DNA of 21,906 bases from CAYPHJ01 sp964410485 (GTDB lineage Bacteria > Desulfobacterota > Binatia > UBA9968): the NCBI GenBank assembly GCA_964410485.1, contig CAYPHJ010000077.1:1-21906 (forward strand). The letters run 5' to 3'. The stretch's first letter is position 1. Each line of letters starts with the position of its first letter. The notes under the pieces are model-generated. The model was not told the origin of the DNA. It did not search any database and worked only from the letters and a program-made list of their open reading frames with translations. The translations under genes were made by a program, and so were the position numbers. Below, piece after piece: positions 14,107 through 21,906 of this stretch.

Positions 14107-16308
14107 ATGAAGGTACGGAATCGAGATTTTTCACCTCTGCCGCTTCCAGACCAGACCACGCCATCTGCCGTCACGCAGGCCTTGCGCGCGCTGCAGACGC
14201 CGCTTCGTTATCTGAAAGGCATCGGTCCAAAGCGCGCCGAACAATTGCAAAAATTCGGGCTCAAGACCATCGAAGATCTTTTTTATCATTTGCCTTTCCG
14301 GTACGAGGATCGGCGTGAGATTAAAACCGTCCGTGAGGCAATTCCGGGCAGGGACGAGACCTTTGTCGGCAAATTGATCCGCGTGCAAAAAAAATACAGT
14401 CCGCGGCGGCGCAGCCAGATTTTGTCGGCGCTGTTGCAAGATAAAAGCGGCGCTATGGAACTCCTCTGGTATCACGCGCCGGCTTACTTGAGTACGAGCC
14501 TTAAAACCGGCCACACGATCGTCGTGCACGGTAGGGTGGAGCTGGGTACGACAGGATTGAAGCGACTGGTGCATCCGGAGTTCGAGATTCTCGAGCCGGA
14601 AGCTGATGTCCAACTGGAAAAAATAGTGCCGATTTATCTTCGGCCCGGAGGATTGCCGTTGTCGCTTCTAAGAAAATGGATGGAGCAGGCTTTACGATCG
14701 TACGGCAGATGCGTCCCCAAGGGCTTGCCGGATGTGATCGCAGATCGCCAAGGGTTGCTCGATGCGCCCGTAGCGCTCGCTCAATTACATCAGCCTCCGC
14801 TTGATAGCGATGTCGAGGCCCTCAACCGTTTTTCCTCTGTAGCGCACCGCTCCCTTGTCTTCGAGGAGCTTTTTTCGCTTCAGCTCGGTTTAGGCTTGAG
14901 AAAGAAAAGCCGGCTCGAACGCGCGGTGGCTATTTCACGTCCATCGCGGTTAAGCCCACGTATGCGTGAGCTGTTGCCCTTTTCTCTCACCAATGCGCAG
15001 GAGCGCGTGCTGGAGGAAATTCTTCAAGACATGGAAGCTGCGCATCCGATGCAGCGGCTGGTGCAAGGCGATGTCGGCTCCGGAAAAACCATGGTTGCGT
15101 GGCTCGCCTCTCTTGCTGTCATTGACAGCGGTCATCAGGCTATCTGGCTGGCTCCGACCGAACTGCTGGCAGAACAACATCATCGTCACTGCAGCTTCTA
15201 CGCTGAAAGGCTGGGCATCCCAACGGCACTCGTAACGGCTTCGGTGACTGCGCGCGAAAGAATTGCTCTTTTGGAAAAGATCGAGCGAGGCGAGATTTTG
15301 TTCGCGGTGGGCACGCATGCCATCATCCAGGAAGGGGTGAAGGCGCCCCGTATGGGTCTCGGCGTTATTGACGAACAGCACCGATTCGGCGTGCTACAGC
15401 GGCTTTCATTGCAACGCCTGGTCAATACGGAACAACGGCCTTCATATTTGGCTCGTTCTCCCCATATGCTTCTATTGAGCGCCACGCCGATTCCAAGAAG
15501 CCTAGCCATGGTGCTCTACGGCGACATGGAAGTCTCGTTTCTCGATGAGATGCCGCCCGGCCGCCATCCGGTTGTCACCAGAATCGTGTCCGGGGTCGCC
15601 CGCGCGCGGCTGTACGCGCGTGTTGTCAGCGAACTGAAACGAGGACATCAAGCGTTTATCGTCTTCCCTTTGGTGGAAGCTTCGGAACAACTCCAGCAAA
15701 TTCGCGATGCAACCCAGATGGCGGGGGAACTCGCCCGTGGAATGTTTCGTGACTTCAACGTGGGGCTCGTGCACGGCCGGATGCGCTCCGAAGACAGGGA
15801 CTCCGTCATGCGTTCTTTCCGTGACGGCCACCTCCAGGTACTCGTGGCAACTACGGTCATCGAGGTGGGCATCGACATTCCCAACGCAACGGTGATGATC
15901 GTCGAGCATGCCGAACGATTTGGTTTGTCACAACTTCACCAGCTGCGTGGCCGCGTGGGTCGAGGCAGCGCTCCCGGTTATTGCATATTGGTGGCTTACA
16001 ATGGAGTCGGGGACAACGCCCGCCGACGGCTTAAAGTCATGGAGCATGAGCACGACGGCTTTAAGATCGCCGAAGCGGATCTGGCGCTACGCGGTGCGGG
16101 AGAATTCTTGGGAACGCGCCAATCCGGATTGACCGACTTTCGCATCGCTAATCTCGCACGCGACACGCATCTTTTACTGGAGGCGCGCAAAGAAGCATTG
16201 GCTTGGCTGGAACGCGATCCCGAGTTGAAAGGCCCGGAGTCCGCTGTGGTGCGACAAGCTCTGGATAACCGCTGGGGGAAACGGCTGCAACTCGGCGCGG
16301 TGGGGTAG
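14107..16308 (+). CDS. recG: ATP-dependent DNA helicase RecG
   Basis: A 733-residue RecG (E. coli 693), a superfamily 2 helicase that regresses stalled replication forks and moves Holliday junctions. The N-terminal wedge region begins with helix-hairpin-like LKGIGPKRAEQLQKFGLKTIEDLFYHLPFR-type sequence (about residues 36-65) and an OB-fold. Helicase motifs follow: Walker A GDVGSGKT (321-328), motif II DEQH (422-425) within DEQHRFGV, motif III LLSATPIPRSL, motif VI QLRGRVGRG, and the C-terminal TRG-type region. ATG 14107 is seven bases after the carB stop; no strong ribosome binding site is seen, so coupled translation is likely. The 30 or so extra N-terminal residues before the conserved part carry no recognised motif. 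It is probably co-transcribed with the pyr genes; nothing suggests a functional tie. Confidence 0.96.
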   Translation: MKVRNRDFSPLPLPDQTTPSAVTQALRALQTPLRYLKGIGPKRAEQLQKFGLKTIEDLFYHLPFRYEDRREIKTVREAIPGRDETFVGKLIRVQKKYSPRRRSQILSALLQDKSGAMELLWYHAPAYLSTSLKTGHTIVVHGRVELGTTGLKRLVHPEFEILEPEADVQLEKIVPIYLRPGGLPLSLLRKWMEQALRSYGRCVPKGLPDVIADRQGLLDAPVALAQLHQPPLDSDVEALNRFSSVAHRSLVFEELFSLQLGLGLRKKSRLERAVAISRPSRLSPRMRELLPFSLTNAQERVLEEILQDMEAAHPMQRLVQGDVGSGKTMVAWLASLAVIDSGHQAIWLAPTELLAEQHHRHCSFYAERLGIPTALVTASVTARERIALLEKIERGEILFAVGTHAIIQEGVKAPRMGLGVIDEQHRFGVLQRLSLQRLVNTEQRPSYLARSPHMLLLSATPIPRSLAMVLYGDMEVSFLDEMPPGRHPVVTRIVSGVARARLYARVVSELKRGHQAFIVFPLVEASEQLQQIRDATQMAGELARGMFRDFNVGLVHGRMRSEDRDSVMRSFRDGHLQVLVATTVIEVGIDIPNATVMIVEHAERFGLSQLHQLRGRVGRGSAPGYCILVAYNGVGDNARRRLKVMEHEHDGFKIAEADLALRGAGEFLGTRQSGLTDFRIANLARDTHLLLEARKEALAWLERDPELKGPESAVVRQALDNRWGKRLQLGAVG

Positions 16309-16322
16309 GAGCATACTTACGC

Positions 16323-16395
16323 CGTTCCCGCCGTTCCGATCCGTTTCAATCGTTCCAGCCGTTCCAGTCGTTGCAATTGTTCCAACGGTCCAGTT
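16323..16395. repeat. 9-bp tandem array (CGTTCCAGC-like, about 8 units)
   Basis: Contiguous units of about 9 bp include CGTTCCCGC, CGTTCCGATC, CGTTTCAAT, CGTTCCAGC, CGTTCCAGT, CGTTGCAAT, TGTTCCAAC and GGTCCAGTT. It begins 15 bp after recG in the 217-bp gap before the aminotransferase. No gene is seen in this gap; the rest holds the candidate promoter at 16449. Confidence 0.75.
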
Positions 16396-16448
16396 GTTTT
16401 GCGTTAACAGCGGAAGGCTTTGAAGCTTTGAACTATAGGGGAACCAAG

Positions 16449-16477
16449 TTGCGCCACGCGCGGCGATGCCTTATAAA
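16449..16477 (+). promoter_or_regulatory. Candidate promoter of the alaC-hom-glpX operon
   Basis: TTGCGC (16449-16454) and TATAAA (16472-16477) are spaced by 17 bp. The -10 box matches in 5 of 6 positions, the -35 box only in the first three. Transcription would start near 16484, about 42 bp before the GTG of the aminotransferase. It is the best promoter match in the only sizeable gap of this half of the window. Confidence 0.45.
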
Positions 16478-16525
16478 TGACACCTAAATATTGATCTCGT
16501 TAGTAGCACGATAAGGTAGTCTCGG

Positions 16526-17704
16526 GTGGAATTTCAGCGCATCAAGCGCCTGCCGCCGTACGTCTTTAGCATTATCGACGGGCTAAAGATGGAAGCGCGA
16601 CATCGCGGCGAAGATATCGTCGACTTCGGCATGGGTAATCCCGATCTGCCCACCCCGCCTCACGTCGTCGCCAAGTTGATCGAGGCGGCAAGCAAGCCGC
16701 AAAACCACCGCTATTCCGTCTCGCGTGGCATTTATAAGCTCAGAGTCGCCATTTCCGACTGGTACAGGCGGCGCTATAGGGTCGATTTGGATCCCGATGC
16801 TGAGGCGATTGTGACAATTGGCGCCAAGGAAGGAATCTCCCACCTGGCGTGGGCCATTGTGGACCCCGGCGATGTCGTCTTGTGCCCAAGCCCTACCTAC
16901 CCCATTCACCAGTACGCTGTTGTTCTAGCAGGCGGCGACCTCCGCTGTATTCCCCTTGTGACGAGCGAGGCTTTTTTTGGTCATCTCGAAGAGGCTATCA
17001 AGCAAACATGGCCAAAGCCGAAAATGCTGATCATCAGCTTTCCCCATAACCCGACGACCGAAGTCGTCGAGCCGGATTTCTTTGAGCGCATCGTTAAATC
17101 TGCCCGTGAACACGAGCTGATTGTCATTCATGACCTGGCTTATGCGGACCTGACTTTTGATGGTTATCAGGCACCGAGCTTTCTCCAGGTGCAGGGCGCG
17201 AAAGAGCTCGGGGTCGAATTCTTCTCACTATCCAAGAGCTACAGCATGCCCGGATGGAGAGTGGGTTTTGCGGTCGGCAATCGAGACATCATCCAAGCCC
17301 TCGGGCGAATCAAGAGCTACCTGGATTATGGTATTTTTCAGCCGGTCCAGATAGCCGCAATTCAGGCGCTCAACGGGCCGCAGGACTGCGTTGAGAGTAT
17401 CCGCTTGACGTACCAGAAACGGCGCGATGCGCTGGTTGACGGGCTTGATCGCGCCGGTTGGAAGATCAAGAAACCGAGAGGAACCATGTTCGTGTGGGCG
17501 GAGATTCCCGATCCGGCCAAGAAAATGGGCTCCGTGGAATTTTCCAAGTTTTTGTTGCAAGAAGCCAAAGTGGCGGTCTCTCCAGGGATCGGTTTCGGCC
17601 AGTATGGCGACCATCATGTCCGGTTCGCACTGATTGAAAACGAGCACCGGACAAAGCAGGCCGTCCGCAGTATCCGTCGCGCTCTCGGACAGCTACTCGA
17701 CTGA
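16526..17704 (+). CDS. alaC: AlaC-type class I/II aminotransferase (alanine transaminase)
   Basis: A 392-residue PLP enzyme of fold type I. The PLP lysine is K237 in SLSKSYSMPGWRVG; N175 (PHNPT), D203 and Y206 (HDLAYAD) and R245 are the other usual cofactor contacts. The opening MEFQRIKRLPPYVF and the motif FGMGNPDLPTP are typical of the AlaC/YfdZ group, which exchanges amino groups between glutamate and pyruvate. A role as another transaminase in aspartate-family synthesis is possible because hom follows directly. GTG 16526 has AAGGT (16513-16517) eight bases upstream and gives a full-length N-terminus. Forty bases separate it from hom. Family call is firm; the exact substrate is less so. 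Confidence 0.85.
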   Translation: MEFQRIKRLPPYVFSIIDGLKMEARHRGEDIVDFGMGNPDLPTPPHVVAKLIEAASKPQNHRYSVSRGIYKLRVAISDWYRRRYRVDLDPDAEAIVTIGAKEGISHLAWAIVDPGDVVLCPSPTYPIHQYAVVLAGGDLRCIPLVTSEAFFGHLEEAIKQTWPKPKMLIISFPHNPTTEVVEPDFFERIVKSAREHELIVIHDLAYADLTFDGYQAPSFLQVQGAKELGVEFFSLSKSYSMPGWRVGFAVGNRDIIQALGRIKSYLDYGIFQPVQIAAIQALNGPQDCVESIRLTYQKRRDALVDGLDRAGWKIKKPRGTMFVWAEIPDPAKKMGSVEFSKFLLQEAKVAVSPGIGFGQYGDHHVRFALIENEHRTKQAVRSIRRALGQLLD

Positions 17705-17744
17705 TCAACCTTTAAACGATCATTCGCGTCGCGGGATCACAAAC

Positions 17745-19139
17745 ATGCCTGTTGGTTTCACACGCCGCAAAGTGCCCCTCGGTCTGCTCGGTTCGGGGGT
17801 GGTGGGCGAAGCGGTCCAAGATATCATCGAAGATCTCAATGGTCTGGTCGGAAGCGATCTGGCCTTGGAGATCCGAAAAGTGTATACGCGCCACCCCGAG
17901 GGAAAGAAACGGTTCTCCCGTCGTCCGGAACTGTTTGCGCGAAGTCCCGAAGAAGTCACCGACGATCCGACAATTGAGATCGTCATTGAGGCCTTGGGAT
18001 GCGAAGACGCAACGCAGCTGTCGGCATTCAAGGATTATATTTTGCGGGCGTTTCAGAAGGGAAAGTCAGTCGTCACGTCCGACAAAGCCGTGCTTGCCGA
18101 GTTCGGCGAAGAAATCTGGAGCGCGGCGCGGCAAAGCGGCCGGCAACTCCGTTTTGAGGCTTGCGTCGGTGGCGGCATCCCGATTGTTCGATCCCTGACC
18201 GAGAGCTTTGCAGTGGAAGAACCGGAGGCGGTGTTTGGCATCGTGAACGGTACCTGTAACTATATTCTTTCCGAGATGGAGAAAAGCGGCAAGCGTTACG
18301 CCGAAGCGCTGAAGGAGGCCCAACAGAAGGGCTACGCCGAAACCAACCCGGCGGCGGATGTCAGCGGCAGCGATGCCGAGGCAAAACTCCTGCTGCTTGC
18401 GTCGATCACATTTGGTTTACAGCTCCGACCCGGCACGATCTGGCGCAAAGGCATCGATGATATTCAGGCTGTCGATTTCCGCTACGCGGGTAGGACCGGC
18501 GCAAGCACCATCAAGCATCTCGCTGTCGCGCAAAGAAGCGGAGAGACGGTTCAAATGTTCGTATCTCCGGTCTTGATGCCGCGCGAAAACTTCCTTGCCA
18601 ACATCGACGGTTCGACGAACGCCATTTGTTTCAAAGGCAAAAGGAGCAGCGGCACACGTGTCGGTCATGATGCTGACTATGTCCTTGTGGGCCCGGGCGC
18701 CGGCGGCGGTCCAACGGCTATGGCGATTTTGGGCGATGTCTGCGAGCTGGCCCGCGGAAGTCAACACAGATACGCAGATCTCCCGAGCCTAATGGCGCCA
18801 GGCAGCCTCAAACTTCAACCGGAAGATGAGATTGAAGGCTCATTCTACCTGAGGTTTATCGTCAAAGATCAGGCAGGTATTGTCGGGGACATCGGCCAGA
18901 CCTTTGGCCGGCTGGGGGTCAACATTTCCGAGATTTGGCAGCTGCGACATAGCCAGGAAGAGCGGCGGGAATTGGCGCAAGGCTTCGGGCTAAAAGCAAA
19001 ACCTGAGGAGATTCTGCCCTTTGTCATCACATTGGAACAAGCGACTCTACGGCAGGTGCGCAAAGCTGTGGATCACATCCGTCAGCGAGACTACATCGCA
19101 GTGGACCCCGTCTGGTTTCCTATATGGGGAACAAGGTAA
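17745..19139 (+). CDS. hom: Homoserine dehydrogenase with C-terminal ACT domain
   Basis: A 464-residue enzyme reducing aspartate semialdehyde to homoserine with NAD(P)H, the branch to threonine and methionine. Seen: nucleotide-binding GLLGSGVVG (13-21), K114 in VTSDKAVLAEF, GGGIPIVRSL, NGTCNYIL, and the active-site block ETNPAADVSGSDAEAKL (199-215) with D206, D210 and K214. From about residue 367 an ACT domain (FYLRFIVKDQAGIVGDIG) provides the usual threonine feedback site; length is slightly above the family's ~430. ATG 17745 is chosen because it sits just before the Rossmann fold; upstream in-frame sequence overlaps the aminotransferase end. The ribosome binding site is weak. The phosphomutase-like gene follows after 54 bases. 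Confidence 0.95.
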   Translation: MPVGFTRRKVPLGLLGSGVVGEAVQDIIEDLNGLVGSDLALEIRKVYTRHPEGKKRFSRRPELFARSPEEVTDDPTIEIVIEALGCEDATQLSAFKDYILRAFQKGKSVVTSDKAVLAEFGEEIWSAARQSGRQLRFEACVGGGIPIVRSLTESFAVEEPEAVFGIVNGTCNYILSEMEKSGKRYAEALKEAQQKGYAETNPAADVSGSDAEAKLLLLASITFGLQLRPGTIWRKGIDDIQAVDFRYAGRTGASTIKHLAVAQRSGETVQMFVSPVLMPRENFLANIDGSTNAICFKGKRSSGTRVGHDADYVLVGPGAGGGPTAMAILGDVCELARGSQHRYADLPSLMAPGSLKLQPEDEIEGSFYLRFIVKDQAGIVGDIGQTFGRLGVNISEIWQLRHSQEERRELAQGFGLKAKPEEILPFVITLEQATLRQVRKAVDHIRQRDYIAVDPVWFPIWGTR

Positions 19140-19193
19140 GCTACACAGCACTGGAAAACGCCCACACCTTTCAGTTTACGCGGAGCTGAGCCA

Positions 19194-20414
19194 GTGAAAT
19201 ATATCATTCTTCAAGGCGACGGAATGGCCGATTATCCTTTAGAAGTCCTGGGAGGGAAAACGCCACTGGAGGCGGCTAAGACGCCCAACATGGATTGGCT
19301 CGCCTCACGCGGCGTGTTCGGCTTGGCACACGTAATTCCGAATGGGTTTCCACCGGGCAGCGATGTCGGCAATATGAGCATCATGGGTTATGACCCGGTG
19401 ATCTACCATACCGGCAGATCTCCCCTCGAAGCGGCCAGCATGGGAGTTCAACTGGAGCCAAACGACATCGCGTTTCGCTGTAATCTCGTAACTCTGGCTG
19501 GCACAGATGACGAGACTTACATGGAGGACTTTACCGCGGGGCATATTTCGAGCGAAGAGGCCGCGGAGGTTATCCAAAGCGTCGGCCAAAAATTGGCCGG
19601 GGACGGCATCGAATTCTTTGCCGGGGTTAGCTATCGACATTTAATGGTCTGGCGTGACGGCAAAGAAAAAATAATTACGACACCACCGCACGACATAACC
19701 GGCAAAAAAATCGCCCCTTATCTTCCCACTGGAGATGGCGCTCAGCGTTTGCTGCAGCTGATGCAAGAATCCCGATCGATTCTCGCGGCTCATGAAGTCA
19801 ACAAAAAACGTCGCGCCGAAGGTCACAAGCCCGCAAACTCCATCTGGTTATGGGGTCAGGGTAGATCTCCGGCTCTGCCCCCTTTGACGAAGCGTTTTGG
19901 CATCCGTGGGGGCGTCATATCCGCAGTGGACATCATCCATGGCCTGGGAGTCTATGCCGGCCTGGAGCGTATCCACGTTCCTGGCATCACCGGATTTCTC
20001 GATACCAATTATCGCGGCAAAGGGGAATACGGAGTTCGTTCCCTGGACAACAACGATCTCGTCTTCATTCATGTGGAAGCAATCGACGAAGCCGGGCACA
20101 TGGGGGATGTGGAGAAGAAAATACAAGCGATCGAAGATTTCGATGATAAGGTTGTCGGCACCGTTGTCAAAGGAATGGCCCATAGAAAAGACTGGCGTGC
20201 GCTACTGATGCCCGATCACCCAACCGCCATCGCTTTAAAAACGCACGTAGCGGACCCCGTGCCTTTCGTTCTTTATGACGCAGAAGAACCGCGCTATAAC
20301 GGGGTTGTCGGTTATAACGAAAAAGACGCTGCAAGGACCGGCATTGTCGCCAAACAGGCTTTCCGCCTCATAGAAGCTCTCATTGAAGGGAGGCAGACGT
20401 GGACCGAAACTTAG
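19194..20414 (+). CDS. Archaeal-type phosphoglycerate mutase-like protein; probable homoserine kinase
   Basis: A 406-residue member of the alkaline-phosphatase superfamily, COG3635 (ApgM-like). Metal and phosphate motifs are kept: D9 in LQGDGMADYP, S62 in GSDVGNMSIMGYDP, D298/H302 in DEAGHMGD, and D341-H342-P-T with a further H in THVADPVPF. COG3635 has two reported roles: cofactor-independent phosphoglycerate mutase (mostly archaea) and an alternative homoserine kinase in bacteria without classical thrB, as shown genetically for a Bacteroides member. Its place directly after hom favours the second role: phosphorylating the product of hom for threonine synthesis. No thrB or thrC is in the window to settle it. 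GTG 19194 has GGAG eight bases upstream. Its end overlaps glpX by 16 bases. Confidence 0.85.
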   Translation: MKYIILQGDGMADYPLEVLGGKTPLEAAKTPNMDWLASRGVFGLAHVIPNGFPPGSDVGNMSIMGYDPVIYHTGRSPLEAASMGVQLEPNDIAFRCNLVTLAGTDDETYMEDFTAGHISSEEAAEVIQSVGQKLAGDGIEFFAGVSYRHLMVWRDGKEKIITTPPHDITGKKIAPYLPTGDGAQRLLQLMQESRSILAAHEVNKKRRAEGHKPANSIWLWGQGRSPALPPLTKRFGIRGGVISAVDIIHGLGVYAGLERIHVPGITGFLDTNYRGKGEYGVRSLDNNDLVFIHVEAIDEAGHMGDVEKKIQAIEDFDDKVVGTVVKGMAHRKDWRALLMPDHPTAIALKTHVADPVPFVLYDAEEPRYNGVVGYNEKDAARTGIVAKQAFRLIEALIEGRQTWTET

Positions 20415-21349
20415 CCCTCGAAGCGGTAAGAGTGACGGAAGCGGCCGCGCTCAGCTGCGCACGCTTGACGGGCCGGGGTGATGAAAGAGCATGTGATCAG
20501 GCTGCCGTGGACGCAATGCGTCGCGCCTTCGATGCGCTTGCGATCGAGGGAACCGTCGTCATTGGTGAAGGTGAGAGAGATGAAGCGCCGATGCTTTACA
20601 TCGGTGAGAAGGTCGGCTCGGGCGGCCCAAAGGTCGATATTGCTCTCGACCCTCTGGAAGGAACCACTATTTGTGCCACCGGTGCTCCCAACGCGCTTTC
20701 TGTTATCGCTATGGCCGATGCGGGAAACCTGCTTCATTGTCCCGACACCTATATGGATAAGATCGCCGTTGGCGCCGCTGGCAAAGGCGTCGTCGATCTC
20801 GACAAAACCCCGACGGAGAATCTTCGCGCTCTTGCCGAAGCGAAGCGCTGCAAGGTCGAGGATCTTACGGTAATCATCCTGTCGCGCCCGCGACACGAGG
20901 CCCTCATAAAAGAGGTGCGCCAGACCGGCGCGCGCATTCGGTTAATCGGCGATGGCGATGTTTCGGCTGCCATCGCCACGACCAAGCCGGAGACCGGTAT
21001 CGACTTATTGCTGGGGATTGGCGGGGCTCCGGAGGGCGTATTGGCCGCCGCTGCGCTGCGCTGTGTCGGAGGAGACATGCAGAGTCGCCTCAAACCACGC
21101 AACGAGGGCGAGGTTGAGCGCGCGAAGAACATGGGAATCAAAGATATCAACAAGAAGTTTACCATCGACGAAATGGCTTCGGGCGACGTGATGTTCGCTG
21201 CAACGGGAGTAACTGATGGGGATTACTTGAAAGGCGTGCACTATTTCCCCGGTGGCGCCACAACACAGAGCGTCGTTATGCGTTCCAAGACGCGAACCGT
21301 TCGCCTGATCAACGCGACGCACTATTTTGAGCACAAACCAAATTATTGA
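20399..21349 (+). CDS. glpX: Fructose-1,6-bisphosphatase class II
   Basis: A 316-residue GlpX-type phosphatase that makes fructose-6-phosphate in gluconeogenesis, Mg/Mn dependent. Diagnostic motifs: GEGERDEAPMLYIGE (56-70), the metal site D84-P-L-E87-G-T, and YMDKIAVG; near the C-terminal side GGAPEGVLAAAAL and MQSRL are also typical. Length is normal (~320). GTG 20399 lies inside the end of the preceding gene, with GGGAGG (20387-20392) six bases upstream, so translation is probably coupled. The pairing with the phosphomutase-like gene could suggest gluconeogenesis, which is the main alternative to the homoserine kinase reading of that neighbour. A GC-rich hairpin follows 44 bases after the stop. 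Confidence 0.95.
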   Translation: MDRNLALEAVRVTEAAALSCARLTGRGDERACDQAAVDAMRRAFDALAIEGTVVIGEGERDEAPMLYIGEKVGSGGPKVDIALDPLEGTTICATGAPNALSVIAMADAGNLLHCPDTYMDKIAVGAAGKGVVDLDKTPTENLRALAEAKRCKVEDLTVIILSRPRHEALIKEVRQTGARIRLIGDGDVSAAIATTKPETGIDLLLGIGGAPEGVLAAAALRCVGGDMQSRLKPRNEGEVERAKNMGIKDINKKFTIDEMASGDVMFAATGVTDGDYLKGVHYFPGGATTQSVVMRSKTRTVRLINATHYFEHKPNY

Positions 21350-21393
21350 CCGAGAAGGTAATATTCCCGATCCGCGAAGGAAATCCCGTCTCC

Positions 21394-21420
21394 GGCCGCC
21401 TCTTTTCCCAAAAGGCGGCC
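21394..21420 (+). terminator. GC-rich hairpin downstream of glpX
   Basis: GGCCGCC (21394-21400) pairs with GGCGGCC (21414-21420); TTTT and AAAA inside can add four pairs around a CCC loop if a 2-nt bulge is allowed. No U-run follows, so it is a weak or Rho-assisted terminator at best, or a transcript-end stabiliser. The placement between glpX and the membrane-protein gene fits an operon end. Confidence 0.45.
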
Positions 21421-21471
21421 CATTGACCACATGACCGCCATTTCGCCTCTCTTGGAAACCATTTTAACTCC

Positions 21472-21747
21472 GTGGCTAGAAAACAGAGACAAAAAAAGAA
21501 TTGGGCGAAGAATCTGCTCGTCCTTATTCTGACACCTTTCGTGGTATGGGCTTTGGCTTTTGTTATGTGGTTCTATTGGTACGATATCCAGCGTTGGATT
21601 GCCGGAGCCGATAAGGAACCCAAACCTGTGGCGCAATCGCCAACGAAAGGCCCCCCGAGCCAACCGGCACAAAAACGGTCGAAGGAAAGTATCCTCGACG
21701 AAGACAGAAAAGCGCTGGAAGCCATCCTTAAACAGAAATCAGAGTAA
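21472..21747 (+). CDS. Small single-pass membrane protein, unrecognised
   Basis: A 91-residue protein not recognised from any family. It has a basic start (ARKQRQKKNWAK), one strongly hydrophobic helix at about residues 14-37 rich in Trp, Phe and Tyr, then a polar, Pro/Lys-rich tail (PKPVAQSPTKGPPSQPAQK) and a charged, probably helical end. The basic N-terminus suggests it stays in the cytoplasm with the tail outside, but the tail is also lysine-rich, so topology is uncertain. The only start in the open stretch is GTG 21472; GGAAA lies well upstream and is not a convincing ribosome binding site. Codon use and the clear membrane segment suggest a real gene. Confidence 0.55.
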   Translation: MARKQRQKKNWAKNLLVLILTPFVVWALAFVMWFYWYDIQRWIAGADKEPKPVAQSPTKGPPSQPAQKRSKESILDEDRKALEAILKQKSE

Positions 21748-21812
21748 GGGCCCTATTCCAGTTCATTCGTTCATTCCCTTGCCCTCTGCCACTGGGATCG
21801 TGTGAGGGTCAA

Positions 21813-21840
21813 GTTCGAATCTCGAACCTCGAACGGTTCA
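21813..21840. repeat. GTTCGAN-family repeat, mostly inverted orientation
   Basis: GTTCGAA (21813-21819) is followed by CTCGAAC (21821-21827), CTCGAAC (21828-21834) and GGTTCA. Read on the minus strand the units are GTTCGAG, GTTCGAG, ATTCGAA, the same words as the array at 23-57. The array sits between the membrane-protein gene and the stop codon of the minus-strand gene. Confidence 0.65.
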
Positions 21841-21906
21841 GTCTTTACCTGCGCGCGTGGCAAACTCGCGCAAAACGCTTTCCAGCGTATCGAAATCGGC
21901 GAGAGT
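21838..21906 (-). CDS. C-terminal end of an unidentified minus-strand gene
   Basis: The minus strand is open from the window edge to a TGA at 21838-21840 and encodes 22 residues ending VLREFATRAGKD. The residue mix (alternating hydrophobic and charged, helix-like) and the placement of the stop right at the intergenic repeat suggest the true end of a protein-coding gene convergent with the membrane-protein gene. Too short to name. Confidence 0.5.
   Translation of the reverse strand, partial: TLADFDTLESVLREFATRAGKD

Noticed and set aside
12912..14174. 420-codon open frame on the minus strand across carB and recG
   Set aside because: It is antisense to well-conserved carB sequence, has no recognisable domain and spans the carB/recG junction; long antisense frames are common in GC-rich genes.

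Overview
This is bacterial chromosomal DNA with moderately high GC content. It comes from an organism with mixed biosynthetic and catabolic genes, several GTG starts, and intergenic spaces filled with short degenerate tandem repeats and palindromes. The gene set (UbiD-type decarboxylase, Amidohydro_2 enzyme, bacterial 3-hydroxyanthranilate dioxygenase, and an alaC-hom-phosphomutase-glpX run next to a PyrR-controlled pyr operon) recalls uncultured soil or groundwater lineages formerly lumped with Deltaproteobacteria (Binatota/Desulfobacterota-like) or Rokubacteria/NC10. That placement is a guess, because no rRNA or other taxonomic marker was seen.

Left part (1-6810), catabolic and accessory genes. 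On the + strand are an ACMSD-like amidohydrolase, a UbiD-family decarboxylase, a 48-residue zinc-ribbon protein followed by a terminator, and a lone molybdenum-hydroxylase large subunit. A 3-hydroxyanthranilate 3,4-dioxygenase lies on the - strand, followed by a YfcE-like phosphoesterase on +. Gaps here carry heptamer and hexamer arrays, a REP-like palindrome and an imperfect inverted repeat.

Middle part (6895-16308), pyrimidine operon plus recG. A promoter leads into a PyrR-binding RNA loop, a 16-codon leader ORF and a terminator whose U-run touches the pyrR start codon. Then come pyrR, a fused gene (aspartate carbamoyltransferase + PyrI zinc domain + an Ada-like segment + a second, divergent PyrR domain), carA, carB and recG, each separated by only a few bases or overlapping. 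The layout suggests control by a translated leader ORF rather than a classical antiterminator. carB carries an extra ~65-residue Pro/Ser-rich insert built from a 30-bp tandem repeat and a REP-like palindrome.

Right part (16323-21906). After a 9-bp repeat array and a candidate promoter come an AlaC-type aminotransferase, homoserine dehydrogenase with an ACT domain, a phosphoglycerate-mutase-like protein that by context is probably the homoserine kinase, and class II fructose-1,6-bisphosphatase (glpX). A small single-pass membrane protein and the C-terminal end of an unidentified - strand gene close the window.

Most novel: the four-module PyrB fusion, the PyrR-gated leader-peptide attenuator, and the palindrome/repeat insert inside carB.
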